From NCBI GenBank assembly GCA_003260075.1, contig QLIY01000134.1:164054-228053 (forward strand): a stretch of DNA of 64,000 nt, read 5' to 3'. Shown here piece after piece: positions 1-10,900 of this stretch. A program made the translations under genes and the position numbers. Numbering within the stretch: the first letter of the stretch is position 1; the number at the start of each line of letters is the position of its first letter. The notes beneath the pieces were generated by a model. That model saw only the letters and a list, made by a program, of their open reading frames with translations. It was not told the DNA's origin and made no database searches. The DNA is from Phallusia mammillata (Eukaryota; Chordata; Ascidiacea; Phlebobranchia; Ascidiidae).

Positions 1-14
1 CCTTTTGTTTTCAG

Positions 15-3000
15 ATTCCTTGACAAAACTACAGCATTGTTCCATAAACTTGTCTTCCCTGTGCCAAACCTATTTGGTTATTTTGACGATGCCTCGACAA
101 GTATTGGAAATGAGCAGTACAGCTCAGTTGATCAGTGGTGATCAGATTGTAGCTTACTCTCAAATATTACGAGGCCTTAAATTCATCAGATCAAATTGGC
201 AGAAAGCTGGTGGCTTCAAATACTATGCCTTCTGTTCAATTAAACTTCAAAAAGTGGTGTGTATAAGTTTCTTATTGTAAATCAACTCTAAAAACAAACA
301 TCTTTCATAGCACAATTTTTCTTTCATAGCACGTACCAACTATAGAGAAACTAAATAACAAGCTGTTTTTACAGCATGCTTTGTTAATTATAAAATTTTA
401 GGGCAGCGATTGGGTATTTAACCGAATATAAAACTTGACTTCAATAAGAGCATAAAATACAGTTGCTATGTTTTGCAGATTATAATGCATCTCATTTGTT
501 CAAATTCAGACAACGAGACTGTTAAGCAATATTTGGATGATGGTTTTAATCCAGAAGCTGCAAATAAACTTGTTTCAGCAAGTAATGTAAGCACAATTTT
601 TGTTTTTTTTACAACACCAACATACTAGGCTAAGTTTTGTTTAAATGTTTTATTCTTTTGTTTCAGAATGAGCGTCTAGTGTCAGTTTTAAAACGTGAAA
701 TAAGTTCATTCCGACAACTTTGTACAAAACTGCTGCATGATGATGCTGCAAAACTAAGTATAAAATACATTTATCAGTTTTTTTTTAAATGGCAATTTTT
801 TTTAATGTGTGCCTATTTGTGCAGAGTACATCCAAAGCCAATTATGGAATGATTTTAACGACAATTTTTGGAAGTCGCTTGAAGAGGATTTAAACATGTA
901 TATCAATTTTGTTAAATCATCTTTTCCTGAACTGAAACTTGAAAAGGTATAATGCTCTGCAATGATATCGGTTTCAGTGACAAAAAATATTAATAAAATA
1001 AAGTATCTGTACTTAGATAATGAAATAAAGTATTATAAGATAACCTGCACCGATGGTGACAACAGTGATTGTTGAAACGTCTGAAAGCTGTATTCTATAT
1101 AGACAAGTTCTCTGGCAGTTGTGTTTTTAATTGAAGTGCTAGTGATGTTTAAAAAATCATTTTAAAACAAAATATGTTTTAGATTTTATGCCAAGACATA
1201 GGGAGTATGGATAAATCCCCAATTCAGATGCTAAAATCGAAACACAGTGAGGAGATTTTAATATCGGAAGAGGATCTGATCTATTTGCTTAATGCATCAC
1301 TAGAAGAACTTGGTATGTCAGTGCTTTAAGTGTTGTATTTATCAATACAATCAAAATGGTAATCATTTAGAGTGTCCATTACATTGAGATACTTTGGGAA
1401 CAAACTTATGTCATTAAGAAACAGCAATATTAATGTTATTGGAGCTTACAGAAATTTACGAATACTTTTTGATAAAATTAAATTTGAAATAAATAAAATT
1501 GGCAATTACTTTGTTTTCAGAATATATGCCAAAACTTCCACAACAAAGTATTGACAAGGAAAAAGATGTGAAACCGTTTTCAAATATTTACTGTGAGGAA
1601 ACAACAGAAGAAGATTTCAGTGGACTAAACAAGACAACAGATGGTTTAAAACAAGCCCACAGTACAATGTCATTTTATGGGTTTAAAATCAACAAAATAA
1701 TCTACAAACAAGAACAGACAGAGAATTTCAACATTCCTCACAAGAATGCCAAGACCGAAGAAAAACCAAAAGAAACAACTAAAAAACGAAAACTTTTGTC
1801 ATCTCCTAATAACTTTGAAAAACCAGCTAAAAAGAGCAAAACCTTTTCCGTTTATGATGCGGCTGCCTTGGTGTTGAATTCTGATGAAGAAAGTGACTTT
1901 GAAACTCCAGACATTAGCACAGATGTAGAAGTGCTTGAAGCCAAAAACTCTTCAGTTCCAGTGGATATATGCACTGATTTACCCAACAGTCCTAAAACTA
2001 ATCAAAGCAGTCTGTGTAATGTAAAGTCTAGTGTGAAGAGAAATCAACGTAGCATCCCAGACAATGTAGAGGTATTAACAAATGCTAACAAGTATAACTT
2101 AAGAAATAGCTCAAGAAAAACGGAAACTGCTACAAAAAAGCAAAAGGAACCTCTCGCAGAAAGAATGAATGAGGAAAATCGTCCAGTTTTAAGAAACAAA
2201 CTTTGCAACTTACTAAAACTGGAACGACCAGTAACAAGGTCGTGGCAGAAAAATACAAGACACTTAAAACCTTTGCTTGACGTGAATCAGATCTGCAGTT
2301 CACCGAAAGCAAATCGTCGACAGAGAGTTGCACTGAGTAAAGAGAGAAAACCGCTGAGTCGAAGAAAACTGACATTCAAACATGAATCAAAAAATCAAAC
2401 TACGGAAGTTAATGATGAAACTCTCTGTGAAGAAAACTTGACTTCTTTATGTGCAGTTTTTACCAGCTGCAACGAAACTGAAGAGGTAAAAAATATCCCC
2501 CCCCCCGAAAGCAAATCGTCGACAGAGAGTTGCACTGAGTAAAGAGAGAAAACCACTGAGTCGAAGAAAACTGACATTCAAACATGAATCAAAAAATCAA
2601 ATTACGGAAGTTAATGATGAAACTCTCTGTAAAGAAAACTTGACTTCTTTGTGTGAAGTTTTTACCAGCTGTAATGAAACTAAGGAGGTAAAAAATATCA
2701 ACTAAAAAAACAATAAAGTAAATCAAAACAGATTGTAACTACTATGTATATTTAAACCCCCCCCCCACTAAAAAAACAATAAAGTAAAGCAAAACAGATT
2801 GTAACTACTATGTATTTAAAAGATATAAATATAGGCCCTTTACTGAAAGTAAAATTCAGTATTTTTATCTTCAAATATTATTTATCATTCTTTCTTTCTG
2901 ATAATCATCATCAAATTTGTTAAAATTCATATCCAGCCATCTCTATGCTAAGATGCCCAACCATATTTGCTTCAATTCTGAGTTAAATTTACAGAAATTT

Positions 3001-4285
3001 TTTAAATGATACATCAGAATTGCCATTAGGAATGTAACTTAGGAACCGCCTTTTAACATTATTTAATTCAGTGAAGAACAAAATTTAGATCCCATGCATA
3101 GCATGTTGTTTTTTAAGATTTTTTTCCCCCCCCCCTTAGGAACCGCCTTTTAACATTATTTAATTCAGTGAAGAACAAAATTTGGATCTCATGCACAGCA
3201 TGTTGTTTTCAAGATTTTTTATTATTATTGCAGCTACAGGACAGCACTAATCTTGATGTATGTGAAGAACTGCAACAATTAAGTGAAGGCAAGTTTTTAC
3301 AAAGTTGAAATTTTTCATTTTCTTTGTTAATATTCTAGTAACCCATTATTGATACTGTTTCGGTATTATGCCTTAAATGGGCCTGGCGTACTGTAATTTT
3401 TATATGAGTGCGCCATAGTGATGGGACGATACCAGGTTTTGAAGCGAGTACCGATGCCGAGTATGAGTACCACATGTATATACCTTCGATATCGAGTACT
3501 TAAGTGTAGTGTTGTAGTTAGTTGTATATCACTGGCTAATTTATCTGCCGTGGTCGGGGTACAGGCATGCACACACACATGCCGAAAAATGTAATCACCA
3601 CGTAAAAGCGAAAAAAATATACGTAACCTGGCGGAACCTTTTTCCCGATTTTGTGCTGTCCGAAGGGCCAAAAATATAGGCCAAAAGTTGCCCGTATTCT
3701 TATGGTGTAAATCGGCCTTCGGTACTCGCATGTTGGTATCGAAAACTGAGACAAATTCGATACCGAGTACGAGTATCGTTACCACTGAAATCGTTCGATA
3801 CCGAGTACCCGTCCCATCACTAGTGTGCCATGAACGCTTCAGCCCCCCCCCCTAAATCGACCTTCGGTACTCGCACGTTGGTATCGAAAACTGAGACAAA
3901 TTTTTTCGATACCTAGTACCCGTCCCATCACTAGTGTGCCATGAACGCTTCAAGGCTGATCCCAGTTGTGAATTCATGTCCATTATCAATAGTATCGATT
4001 CGATAAACATAAATGAGGCTCAGTTAAAAAAATACTTTATTTGCCCACAGATGAATGTTTGAGTGAAAGTGACTGCGAAGATGACAACATAAGCATAAAC
4101 CTCAATTTGGTAAGAATGACTTCGATTTTAAACTTTCATACATATTAATATAAATATAGAAATTAAGAATTATCAAATAATTGCAGGATGATCCTCAGCT
4201 TCCAGATTTTACGCTCCTGTCTTCACAACAAGCTTGTTATGCCACCCAAGCATCAGACTTCGGAGTTAATTTGCAAGTTCCGTAA
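15..4285 (+). CDS. Unrecognised lysine-rich, probably nuclear protein (3' part, nine exons)
   Basis: The gene enters from the left edge; a TTTTCAG acceptor ends at base 14. Exons read at 15-253, 479-586, 667-757, 825-946, 1183-1312, 1521-2485, 3234-3288, 4051-4109 and 4187-4285 (TAA). All phases agree; the last-but-two intron uses a GC donor (G/GCAAGT at 3289). The N-terminal visible part (exons 1-5) is helical and hydrophobic-patterned. The large sixth exon is Ser/Lys/Glu-rich and disordered, with a bipartite nuclear-localisation-like stretch (KKRKLLSSPNNFEKPAKKSK). The tail is acidic (SESDCEDDN) and ends NLQVP. I compared it mentally with Treslin, MTBP and other replication or meiosis factors and saw no convincing match, so no function is given. 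It is convergent with PIGX 204 bp away. Part of exon 6 is repeated at 2507-2687 by an assembly join; the second copy also runs into a GT donor. Confidence 0.75.
1043..1135 (+). repeat. Hammerhead-like repeat motif, second family, copy in intron 4
   Basis: CCTGCACCGATGGTGACAAC, AGTGATTGTTGAAACGTCTG and downstream GACAAGTTCTCTGGCAGTT. It is homologous to 16348-16445 in the same orientation, so this is an interspersed element of at least 90 bp. Confidence 0.5.
2304..2699. repeat. Duplicated exon-6 end around a C10 run
   Basis: The C run is 2497-2506. Copy 1 is 2304-2496 and copy 2 is 2507-2699. They differ by scattered SNPs, several changing amino acids (for example T to I, E to K). Only one copy should be counted as coding. 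Confidence 0.85.
2702..2821. repeat. Short duplicated intron segment around a C10 run
   Basis: The C run is 2757-2766, with about 55 bp repeated at 2702-2756 and 2767-2821, near-identical. Confidence 0.8.
3039..3222. repeat. Duplicated intron segment around a C10 run
   Basis: The C run is 3126-3135. The unit starting TTAGGAACCGCC occurs at 3039 and again at 3136, each about 87 bp, with a few substitutions. Confidence 0.8.
3366..3400 (+). repeat. SINE fragment split by a MITE
   Basis: GGGCCTGGCGTACTGTAATT near 3380 is the reverse complement of the leading part of the SINE copy at 23640. Sequence resembling the SINE side near 22340 (CTGATCCCAGT) resumes after the hAT element, near 3955. The MITE therefore probably inserted into an older SINE. 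Confidence 0.45.
3416..3822. mobile_element. hAT-type MITE, 407 bp, in an intron
   Basis: Terminal inverted repeats are TAGTGATGGGACG at 3416 and CGTCCCATCACTA ending 3822. The flanks GTGCGCCA (3408-3415) and GTGTGCCA (3823-3830) form an 8-bp target duplication with one mismatch, as expected for hAT transposition. No transposase is present. A second partial right end lies at about 3903-3932 because of the join at 3843-3852. Confidence 0.85.
3708..3952. repeat. Duplicated MITE right end around a C10 run
   Basis: The C run is 3843-3852. Copy 1 is 3708-3842 and copy 2 is 3853-3952; copy 2 lacks roughly 40 bp present in copy 1, which looks like an allelic indel. Confidence 0.8.
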
Positions 4286-4488
4286 TAATAAACAATGCCT
4301 CATCATGATACACAAATTTTGCTTCAAGTTTGTTTTCTTTATTTCGTTGCAATATTTGAGATGTTCAAGATGCTGTGATTGTGATATTCTAGAATATTTT
4401 TAAGTACCAGGATATGCGATCTAGTTCACCTTTGTGGTTCAACTCATTACAGTCATACAAACTTGTAAAAAAACTATTTTATTTCCTT

Positions 4489-5415
4489 TCAGTGTTGTTT
4501 AGTGTGTTGCGATTTTGTTGATGAATAAACAGTGACAGCTAAAAGAAACAATGCACCAACTACAGTGGAGGCAATTGTCAGGAAAGTCACAAAGTTCTTT
4601 TCACTTAAGGAACCAACTGGCCATTTGAATACCAAGTCATTTCCTGTCTTAAGCGACAAATTCATCCAAGGACACAAAGTTCTTGTCAAATGGGGACAAG
4701 GAGCCATTATGATGTTATATTCCGCATATATTTGACAGGCATCCTCTTTTTCTAAGCTGTTGTCTTTTTGTAATGTTGGTGTGCAAAACAGGTACACATT
4801 TGGTTTAGGAATAGTCACATTGACAAACAGTGACTCATTTGAAGGTGCATGATACCTTGTGTGCCATTTTATCTTGGTACTTGCCTTTTGATTTTCATTT
4901 AAGGCTGAAAACACAAGAACTGTATGATTTTGAGACTCATAAGATGGTTTTTCAATGTCAATATAGTTTGTGTAGTAGACAGAAAAGTCCGTAGAAGTTC
5001 TGGCAATTTCGTAAATGTCCAGGAAAAATGAGGTGCTTACTTTTTCTACAAACATAGTGTAACATTGGAAATCACTGAAATTCGAACCAGTAATTTGCAA
5101 GTTTGTCAACACTTCATGGTGCATTCCTTGGCCTTCATATGTTCTTGTCATTTCCCAGGCACTGTTCTGCTTCGAAAGGCTCTGTGTTAGCTGTAGTGCT
5201 TCATTAGTAGTGATCTCTATATCCCAAGGAATTTTTCTCTTCGGAAAATAGTCAGGAGTGTCAAATTTAATTTCTTTGTCAATTGCTCCAAGAATAAACT
5301 GAGGAAACCCACTCAATGGTGGCAAACTCGAACATGATGAGCTTGCATATTCAAGAGCATATATCAATTGAACAAAAACCGACAACAATATGCAGCCATA
5401 ATTTGAGCTGACCAT
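4489..5415 (-). CDS. PIGX: PIG-X, GPI mannosyltransferase I subunit
   Basis: Single-exon 308-residue protein of the PIG-X/Pbn1 family. In other animals PIG-X is an ER type I membrane protein that stabilises PIG-M, the enzyme adding the first mannose to GPI anchors. Seen here: an N-terminal signal peptide (about residues 1-25), a lumenal domain with several N-x-S/T sites, the family-typical stretch HTRYHAPSNESLFVNVTIP followed by paired cysteines, and one C-terminal membrane span (FLTIASTVVGALFLLAV) with a short cytosolic tail. The length fits the family. The ATG is directly preceded by a T-rich acceptor (TATTTTTAG/ATG), which suits trans-splicing or a leader intron. It lies just downstream of STK19 on the same strand. 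Confidence 0.9.
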   Translation of the reverse strand: MVSSNYGCILLSVFVQLIYALEYASSSCSSLPPLSGFPQFILGAIDKEIKFDTPDYFPKRKIPWDIEITTNEALQLTQSLSKQNSAWEMTRTYEGQGMHHEVLTNLQITGSNFSDFQCYTMFVEKVSTSFFLDIYEIARTSTDFSVYYTNYIDIEKPSYESQNHTVLVFSALNENQKASTKIKWHTRYHAPSNESLFVNVTIPKPNVYLFCTPTLQKDNSLEKEDACQIYAEYNIIMAPCPHLTRTLCPWMNLSLKTGNDLVFKWPVGSLSEKNFVTFLTIASTVVGALFLLAVTVYSSTKSQHTKQH

Positions 5416-5446
5416 CTAAAAATAAATAAAATTTAAAGCATTTATT
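5416..5446 (-). promoter_or_regulatory. STK19 poly(A) signal abutting the PIGX splice acceptor
   Basis: On the minus strand AATAAA (5446-5441) is followed by a 23-nt T-rich tract ending in AG (5417-5416) and then the PIGX ATG at 5415. This leaves essentially no intergenic DNA between the expected STK19 cleavage site and the PIGX acceptor, the arrangement known for tunicate operons resolved by spliced-leader trans-splicing. Confidence 0.6.
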
Positions 5447-5694
5447 GGCACAGTATATTATTTATGGTGCAAACTGAAGTCGTATATTTTGCATGACACA
5501 AATTAAGACATTAACTCAAAAAAATGACAAAGCAATTTTAAGAGGTAAAACAATACAAGGGCAATGTTGATACAGTCTGTACCTATTTGTTGCAGTTAAA
5601 AGGGCAAACAATCATAACAAAGAAATGGTTATTTTGATTGACACCAACACAGCATAGCTTTATACTGAACCTTCTACACAAAGTAGAACTTTAA

Positions 5695-6507
5695 CTAGTC
5701 ATTTGCAATTCGCAATAAAACACCAGTAGTCGATTCCCGACAAGTTAGTAGATCGGCTCCAACAAGGTCATGTATATGATACTCTACTCCAAGTTTTACG
5801 CTAGCTGGAGCTTTTCTTGATTTCAATTCAGTACAACTAAGTTCTTTATATTTCGTTCGTCGTATAACCTGCACCAGACCTTGTCGACCTTTTCGCAAAT
5901 GCTTCAAAAATTGTCCAACATTTGGGATAGAAAGCCACCAGGAGCCTGCGTTTTTTACAGTCAATACTCCAAATTTTACCAGTTCCGTTATATCCGAGTC
6001 TTTGAAATTGTTCTCGGTAATTAAACAGTTTTTATCAATGCTCACACTGTGCGTATTATGCACTATTTCTGACAAAAACTTTGTCATGCATTTTGGCATT
6101 GCTGGAAGTTTTATGTCATCATTGTTTGCATCCGACTTGCTTGAAGCGAATTTGGTTTGGACATATTCAATGTAATCCGTTGTAAACATCACACAGTACT
6201 GGTCTTGTCCAAGGCTTGTTTTGAAGAGCTTAATGTCTCCGCTTTCACGCAGTTTGCTGATACCTTGGTCGACTTCAGTTCTGCTTGCCATAACACTGTA
6301 AAGCTGATGCTTCATAACAACTTTTGGCAGCTTTTCAAGTTGAAAATAATTTGAACAAAGGCCACACACGTAAACAAAGGCGGATCGAACAGAACCATCA
6401 ATGATGTTTTTGGGTACCATTCCATTACTTTGCCATGGAATATACACTGTAGCCTTTGTCTTTTTACCACCTGCGATAGATCCATATGCATTGACACGTT
6501 TACCCAT
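5695..6507 (-). CDS. STK19: STK19, winged-helix DNA-repair factor
   Basis: A 270-residue single coding exon matching STK19 along its length. The clearest blocks are AGSWWLSIPNVGQFLKHLRK, GRQGLVQVIRRTKYKEL and the end HDLVGADLLTCRESTTGVLL. Despite its name the family has no kinase fold; it is a tandem winged-helix DNA-binding protein that acts in transcription-coupled nucleotide-excision repair. I chose the ATG at 6507 (MGKRVNAYG): just upstream, a TTTTTTGACAG acceptor (to 6525) leaves a 17-nt leader, so the 28 residues encoded further upstream are probably intron. It is the first gene of a probable two-gene unit with PIGX. Confidence 0.9.
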   Translation of the reverse strand: MGKRVNAYGSIAGGKKTKATVYIPWQSNGMVPKNIIDGSVRSAFVYVCGLCSNYFQLEKLPKVVMKHQLYSVMASRTEVDQGISKLRESGDIKLFKTSLGQDQYCVMFTTDYIEYVQTKFASSKSDANNDDIKLPAMPKCMTKFLSEIVHNTHSVSIDKNCLITENNFKDSDITELVKFGVLTVKNAGSWWLSIPNVGQFLKHLRKGRQGLVQVIRRTKYKELSCTELKSRKAPASVKLGVEYHIHDLVGADLLTCRESTTGVLLRIAND

Positions 6508-6717
6508 ATTGTTTAACTTAATTCCTGTCAAAAAAGAAATAAAGTCAAACAAGTTAGAGTTTGTCTTGGTTTGTAAAGACAAAAACTTCACAAAATTGAA
6601 TGTTACATAAAATGAATCATCTGCTTTTTTAAAAGAAAAAAAATACAGAAAAGCAATTTTTATTACATTGACAGTTATGCCTCATCAGTACATTTGTCAC
6701 ATTATTAGCGTTTACAT

Positions 6718-6787
6718 TAGGGTTACCATATATGCGTAAGCAAAATTGCGGACAAGTCCTGGAAATTCCGGACGTCTGGTAACCCTA
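6718..6787. mobile_element. Tiny 70-bp hAT-type MITE
   Basis: TAGGGTTACCA (6718-6728) and TGGTAACCCTA (6777-6787) are perfect inverted repeats, flanked by perfect 8-bp direct repeats GTTTACAT at 6710-6717 and 6788-6795. There is no coding room. A diverged relative of the body (CCGGAC, TTGACGTCTGGTAA) occurs at about 42650-42720. Confidence 0.85.
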
Positions 6788-6961
6788 GTTTACATCCACA
6801 GATTTTACTGATGGATATACCAAGTTCATAGAAAAAATCTAACCCAAATCAAAACAAGCATGGTTGCAATATATTGTCATTATATCACATATAGTACATT
6901 TTTGGCAACTGTATAAGCATCAATGAATGTACAGTGACATTCTGTATACAACAATACAATT

Positions 6962-6967
6962 TTTATT
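6962..6967 (-). terminator. Poly(A) signal for the NAB-like gene
   Basis: AATAAA on the minus strand about 300 nt after the stop codon at 7269. It supports a single-exon transcript that ends before STK19. A second AATAAA at 6659-6664 is an alternative. Confidence 0.45.
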
Positions 6968-7268
6968 CAACAAACTGTATATTCAAGGTGTAGTGTTTTA
7001 CCATACTTTTCCAAATATCAGGTTCAGGATATCTTGCACAGCCAACAGTAAATGGTAAAAAGAGTTAGCTTTGTAGTTTGTACCACATAATTTGTAATGT
7101 TGATATTTACATACTTATTGCTTGGATTTACAACGGTATTGCAGTAAACCAAAAAATATAAACAAATGTCCCCTTTCTGGAAGAATTTAAACTTAAGTGA
7201 AAACAAAAAACATTCTCGTTTCCAGAAATCTCTATTTTTACTAGATCTTCCAATTCCACGCCGATTTT

Positions 7269-7541
7269 CTAGCTGTTTGTAGATTCGACAGTTTGTTGTG
7301 CTTTTGCCCAATCTTGTAACGCTTTCTGAAATCTTCTAACATGCAAAGGTTTTGTTATCATCCCCACTAATGTCATAATCTCAAGAAATTCGTCGTCGTC
7401 AGCTTCGCACAGTTGTCGTAAATCGTCACCTCCCATCGCCACGAAATTGTCGAAATAAGAAATTAAATTGGCTTCAAGTAAAACCTTGTACAGCTGTTCT
7501 TCGTCTGCAGAAGGTGTCCCTTGTTTCAAAGAAGTTTCCAT
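7269..7541 (-). CDS. NAB-family protein reduced to the NCD1 domain
   Basis: A 90-residue open frame that matches the first conserved domain (NCD1) of the EGR-binding co-regulators NAB1/NAB2: [39 protein letters not shown] and [23 protein letters not shown]1 is the part that binds the EGR inhibitory domain. The frame stops a few residues after the domain (TVESTNS). I see no good splice donor at its end, and a poly(A) signal lies within 310 nt. Vertebrate NABs are about 480-525 residues and carry a repressive NCD2, which is absent here. Either this is a genuine short paralogue or a weak donor (ACT/GTCGAA near 7290) leads to exons I cannot find. Confidence 0.8.
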   Translation of the reverse strand: METSLKQGTPSADEEQLYKVLLEANLISYFDNFVAMGGDDLRQLCEADDDEFLEIMTLVGMITKPLHVRRFQKALQDWAKAQQTVESTNS

Positions 7542-7984
7542 GTTGAAAAACGTTTATTTATTTTTGATCAAAAACGTCTTGTTTTAGCTTGTGTGGTAAA
7601 TCCCCTTTTAACCATTTCGTGGATACGTAAATGTATTTCAATCAAATTGGCGACGTTATTTCACCCGAATTTTTAATTATTTTAAGAGATAGGTGGATTT
7701 CTAGGGTTAGCATTTTGTAATTTGACTATAAAATACCCAAAAGAAACACCCCAAAGAAAACAACTTTCCCGACAACCAGACAGGACGTTTGTTTGTCACG
7801 ATTTCCGTTTGAAATGTTGGGACTCAACCACGACATTTTACTTTTAGATCACGACAGCTCGATGTTGTTAAAGGTTCCAGTCGGCAGTTGGCTTTATCGA
7901 ATGTCAATTTCTGCATGTAACACCTACTAATTATATCAACAGTAATGCTAGATTCTAAGCTAGGTAAGCTATAGAAATAGGAGA
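7542..7984. promoter_or_regulatory. Shared upstream region of NAB-like and SDR genes
   Basis: This 443-bp spacer separates two divergent start codons and probably holds both promoters. It contains no open frame worth calling and no clear TATA box. Confidence 0.4.
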
Positions 7985-10900
7985 ATGCAGGTTGATTGGC
8001 ACACTTTTGGATTAAGTTTAGTGCCTTTGGTAGGACTGGCTCAGTTCTATGTGAAACGCTACTTTCGAAGATTCAATGAGGAAGTCGATTTGACTGGACA
8101 GACAGTGTTAATCACAAATGCTGAAACACGTAAGTTATTTTTACCTGCATGCCAGCAAAATCACCTTGAAGTTGCATAAACGTATATATTTCATTATTTT
8201 ACTGATGATTACAATAGAGTTGCCGAAAAATATGTCTATGTTTTTTACGCAACTTTAATAGCAGTTTATTCCTCCCACTAGCGTTTTTCAACTGCCTTTT
8301 ATGTTTTGAATAACGTTTGGAGTAGAAAAATCCATTTAATAACGTTTTAGAATTTAGTAGGTTTTTTTATGTTTGATCTACGAACGAAGGTAGTTAACTT
8401 TATTAGGCCAATAGCACACAACTATGAACTGTGAAGTGGTCTAAAACACAAAACGCACAGCTGCGAAAACATAACTGAGTGTTTTCAAAGAACAGCGGCC
8501 CTCAGACCTGTTTTACAAGTCATCGCAAACAGAAATGGCTTTTGTTTGTAGAATTTTTCTACTACAGAGATAAAGATTTGCAAAAGAACCCCAATATTGC
8601 TAGAAACAGAGGATTGTATCAATTGTACCCAGTAAAATTGTACTGGACTCCAGCAATAAGTTGGTAAAACAAATAAGTTGTATTGCATGATGTCATATTA
8701 AACGATTACAAAAGATGTACGGGTTGTAAAGCCGAGTTAAATATGCAACCTTGGTCCAGAAAAGCCTCAAAATAAAAATAGAACTCGAATTAAAATCATG
8801 TTTAATTTGTTGCAGAGCTTGGAAGGGCCTTGGGTTTGGAATTTGCAAAACGAAATGCCCGAGTGATTTTGGCCTGTCGGAGCATGATAGAAGGTGGATT
8901 GGCAAGGTTGGACATCGTGGCGAATTCGGGGCGAAGTGACCGAAATGTTCTTGCACGAATACTCGATATGCGATCGCTAGATGGCGTGCGAGATTTCGCC
9001 GATCTGGTACTTACCCACGAGGAAAGGCAAGTACAGTAATTTAGGCAAACTGGTTTTGCGGGATCACAGATAAATATTACTATAAATACGAACCATGTAT
9101 TAGGAACACAGTGTTAAAAATTAAAGAAAGCAAAAAAGGGTCCTTTACACAATGGAACATAGTTTTGTACACTTTTTAAAGTTAAAATTAGGTTACAACA
9201 ATATTAATAAGGTTTTGTCGGCCGGTTCTATCACAAAAAGCCTAGTTTTCAGCCGGTTCTGTTACCATAAGTCCATTGACAGTAACCAGTAATGCTAACC
9301 AGTTCGCTGATTTCATAATTTCGTGAGACGGTTCTATAGAACCGGTGCGAACCGGCTGAATCCCACTGGACATAGGCCGCATTGGATAGTGTAGCCATCC
9401 AGCGGCACTCTAGCTTGTTGGGAGCAACAGACTAAAAAGCCGTGTCTCACATATTCTGTTCGATGTCACAACTGGGCATTAAACCAAGGAGGAAACTGGT
9501 TCACACTGGCCAAGCAATTTCGTTTCAGCCTGCTTGTAGTCTTTCGCGAGAAACAAAACTATAAAGTTTACAAAATTTTGCAGACTGGATATTCTCGTCA
9601 ACATTCCTGCCAACATTGGCTTTCCATCACCTCAACCTGCAAACGACACAACCAAGTTTTACAACGAAAACTACCTCGGACCTTTTCTCCTTACAACCCT
9701 TCTGTTAGGTGAGATCAATACAAAACTGTAAATCGGCGGATTTGGGCGTTAGTTCAACTCTGCACATTTTCTTTGCAATGTAATTGTCTTTTACAATATT
9801 TGTTGCATACAATCGCAAACTTCGATAAATTGGTCTATATAGCAAGCGTTATGTTCGAGTTTACAGCGAAATTTAAATGGGTTTTAATCAGAACAAATCG
9901 GATATAGGGCTTATAATGGGTACAAACACATATTGCTCTTCCAGCAGTTTTTATTGTAAATAATCGACGTTTCGGCGTCCCATACGAGACGTCTTCATCA
10001 GGGCAATGGCATATCTTGCAAGGCAAATTAGAGCAATTCTCGTTACAACATTAGCCTGGCAGCAATAGCTTATATATTTCTATAGGGTACGCTTAATTAT
10101 AACACATTTTATATGTTCAAAAAGTCTGTTTTACATGTAAGGTTTTTAATTAAAAAACAATGTCCTACACTCTTAGACCTTTTGAAAAAATCCGGAGCAC
10201 AGCCTTGCATCGTGCATGTTGGTTCTTTCCTGCGTAAAACCGACTCTGTGGACCTGGATTATTTGAAGTCAGGCGAAGAGATTTCCTTCGATAAAATCAT
10301 GCAAACTAAACCCATGTTGGGCCAGTCACGTGTTCGTCTCCATAGCAACGTTCGCACAATGAGAGCCATGTTTACGTCAGAGCTCGCGAGAAGGTGCTTA
10401 TGACGTAATAATTTAATCATACAAAATCAGTGTTACAATAATATTTTTTTTGCTTAGGGTGAGTGAGTTAGGAATTACAGTATGCTGTACGAACCCAGGA
10501 AAGGTAAAAGACTTGCTTCGTAAATATATTGTCTCATGCTTTTGGTTTAAAATTTAGTAAGTAGTAAAACAGTAGTATCGGTTTATTCTATAGTTGTACA
10601 CAAACCCTTTACAATTAGCGGCGAAACAAATATGTAGTGGTAAAACGGAACAACAGCTATAAGCTTGGTAAGACATGGCATATCAAAATGCGATCAAAAA
10701 GCCCGTAAGTAACACAAAAACGGAACACTAATTTTTCCGTAACCTTTTCAGCAACTAGCTTGGTATATGACAGGCCTGAAACTTGTGCTAGCGTTAAACG
10801 TACGAAAAGACTCACAATTTGTTGACATCCAGTTTTGTACATTGCAGGATCCTGACGAAGGCACTCAAATATTGCTCCACTGCGCCCTTTCGCGGACTTT

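Noticed and set aside
5695-6507. Calling STK19 a protein kinase
   Set aside because: No kinase motifs are visible; current knowledge of the family is a winged-helix DNA-binding repair factor.
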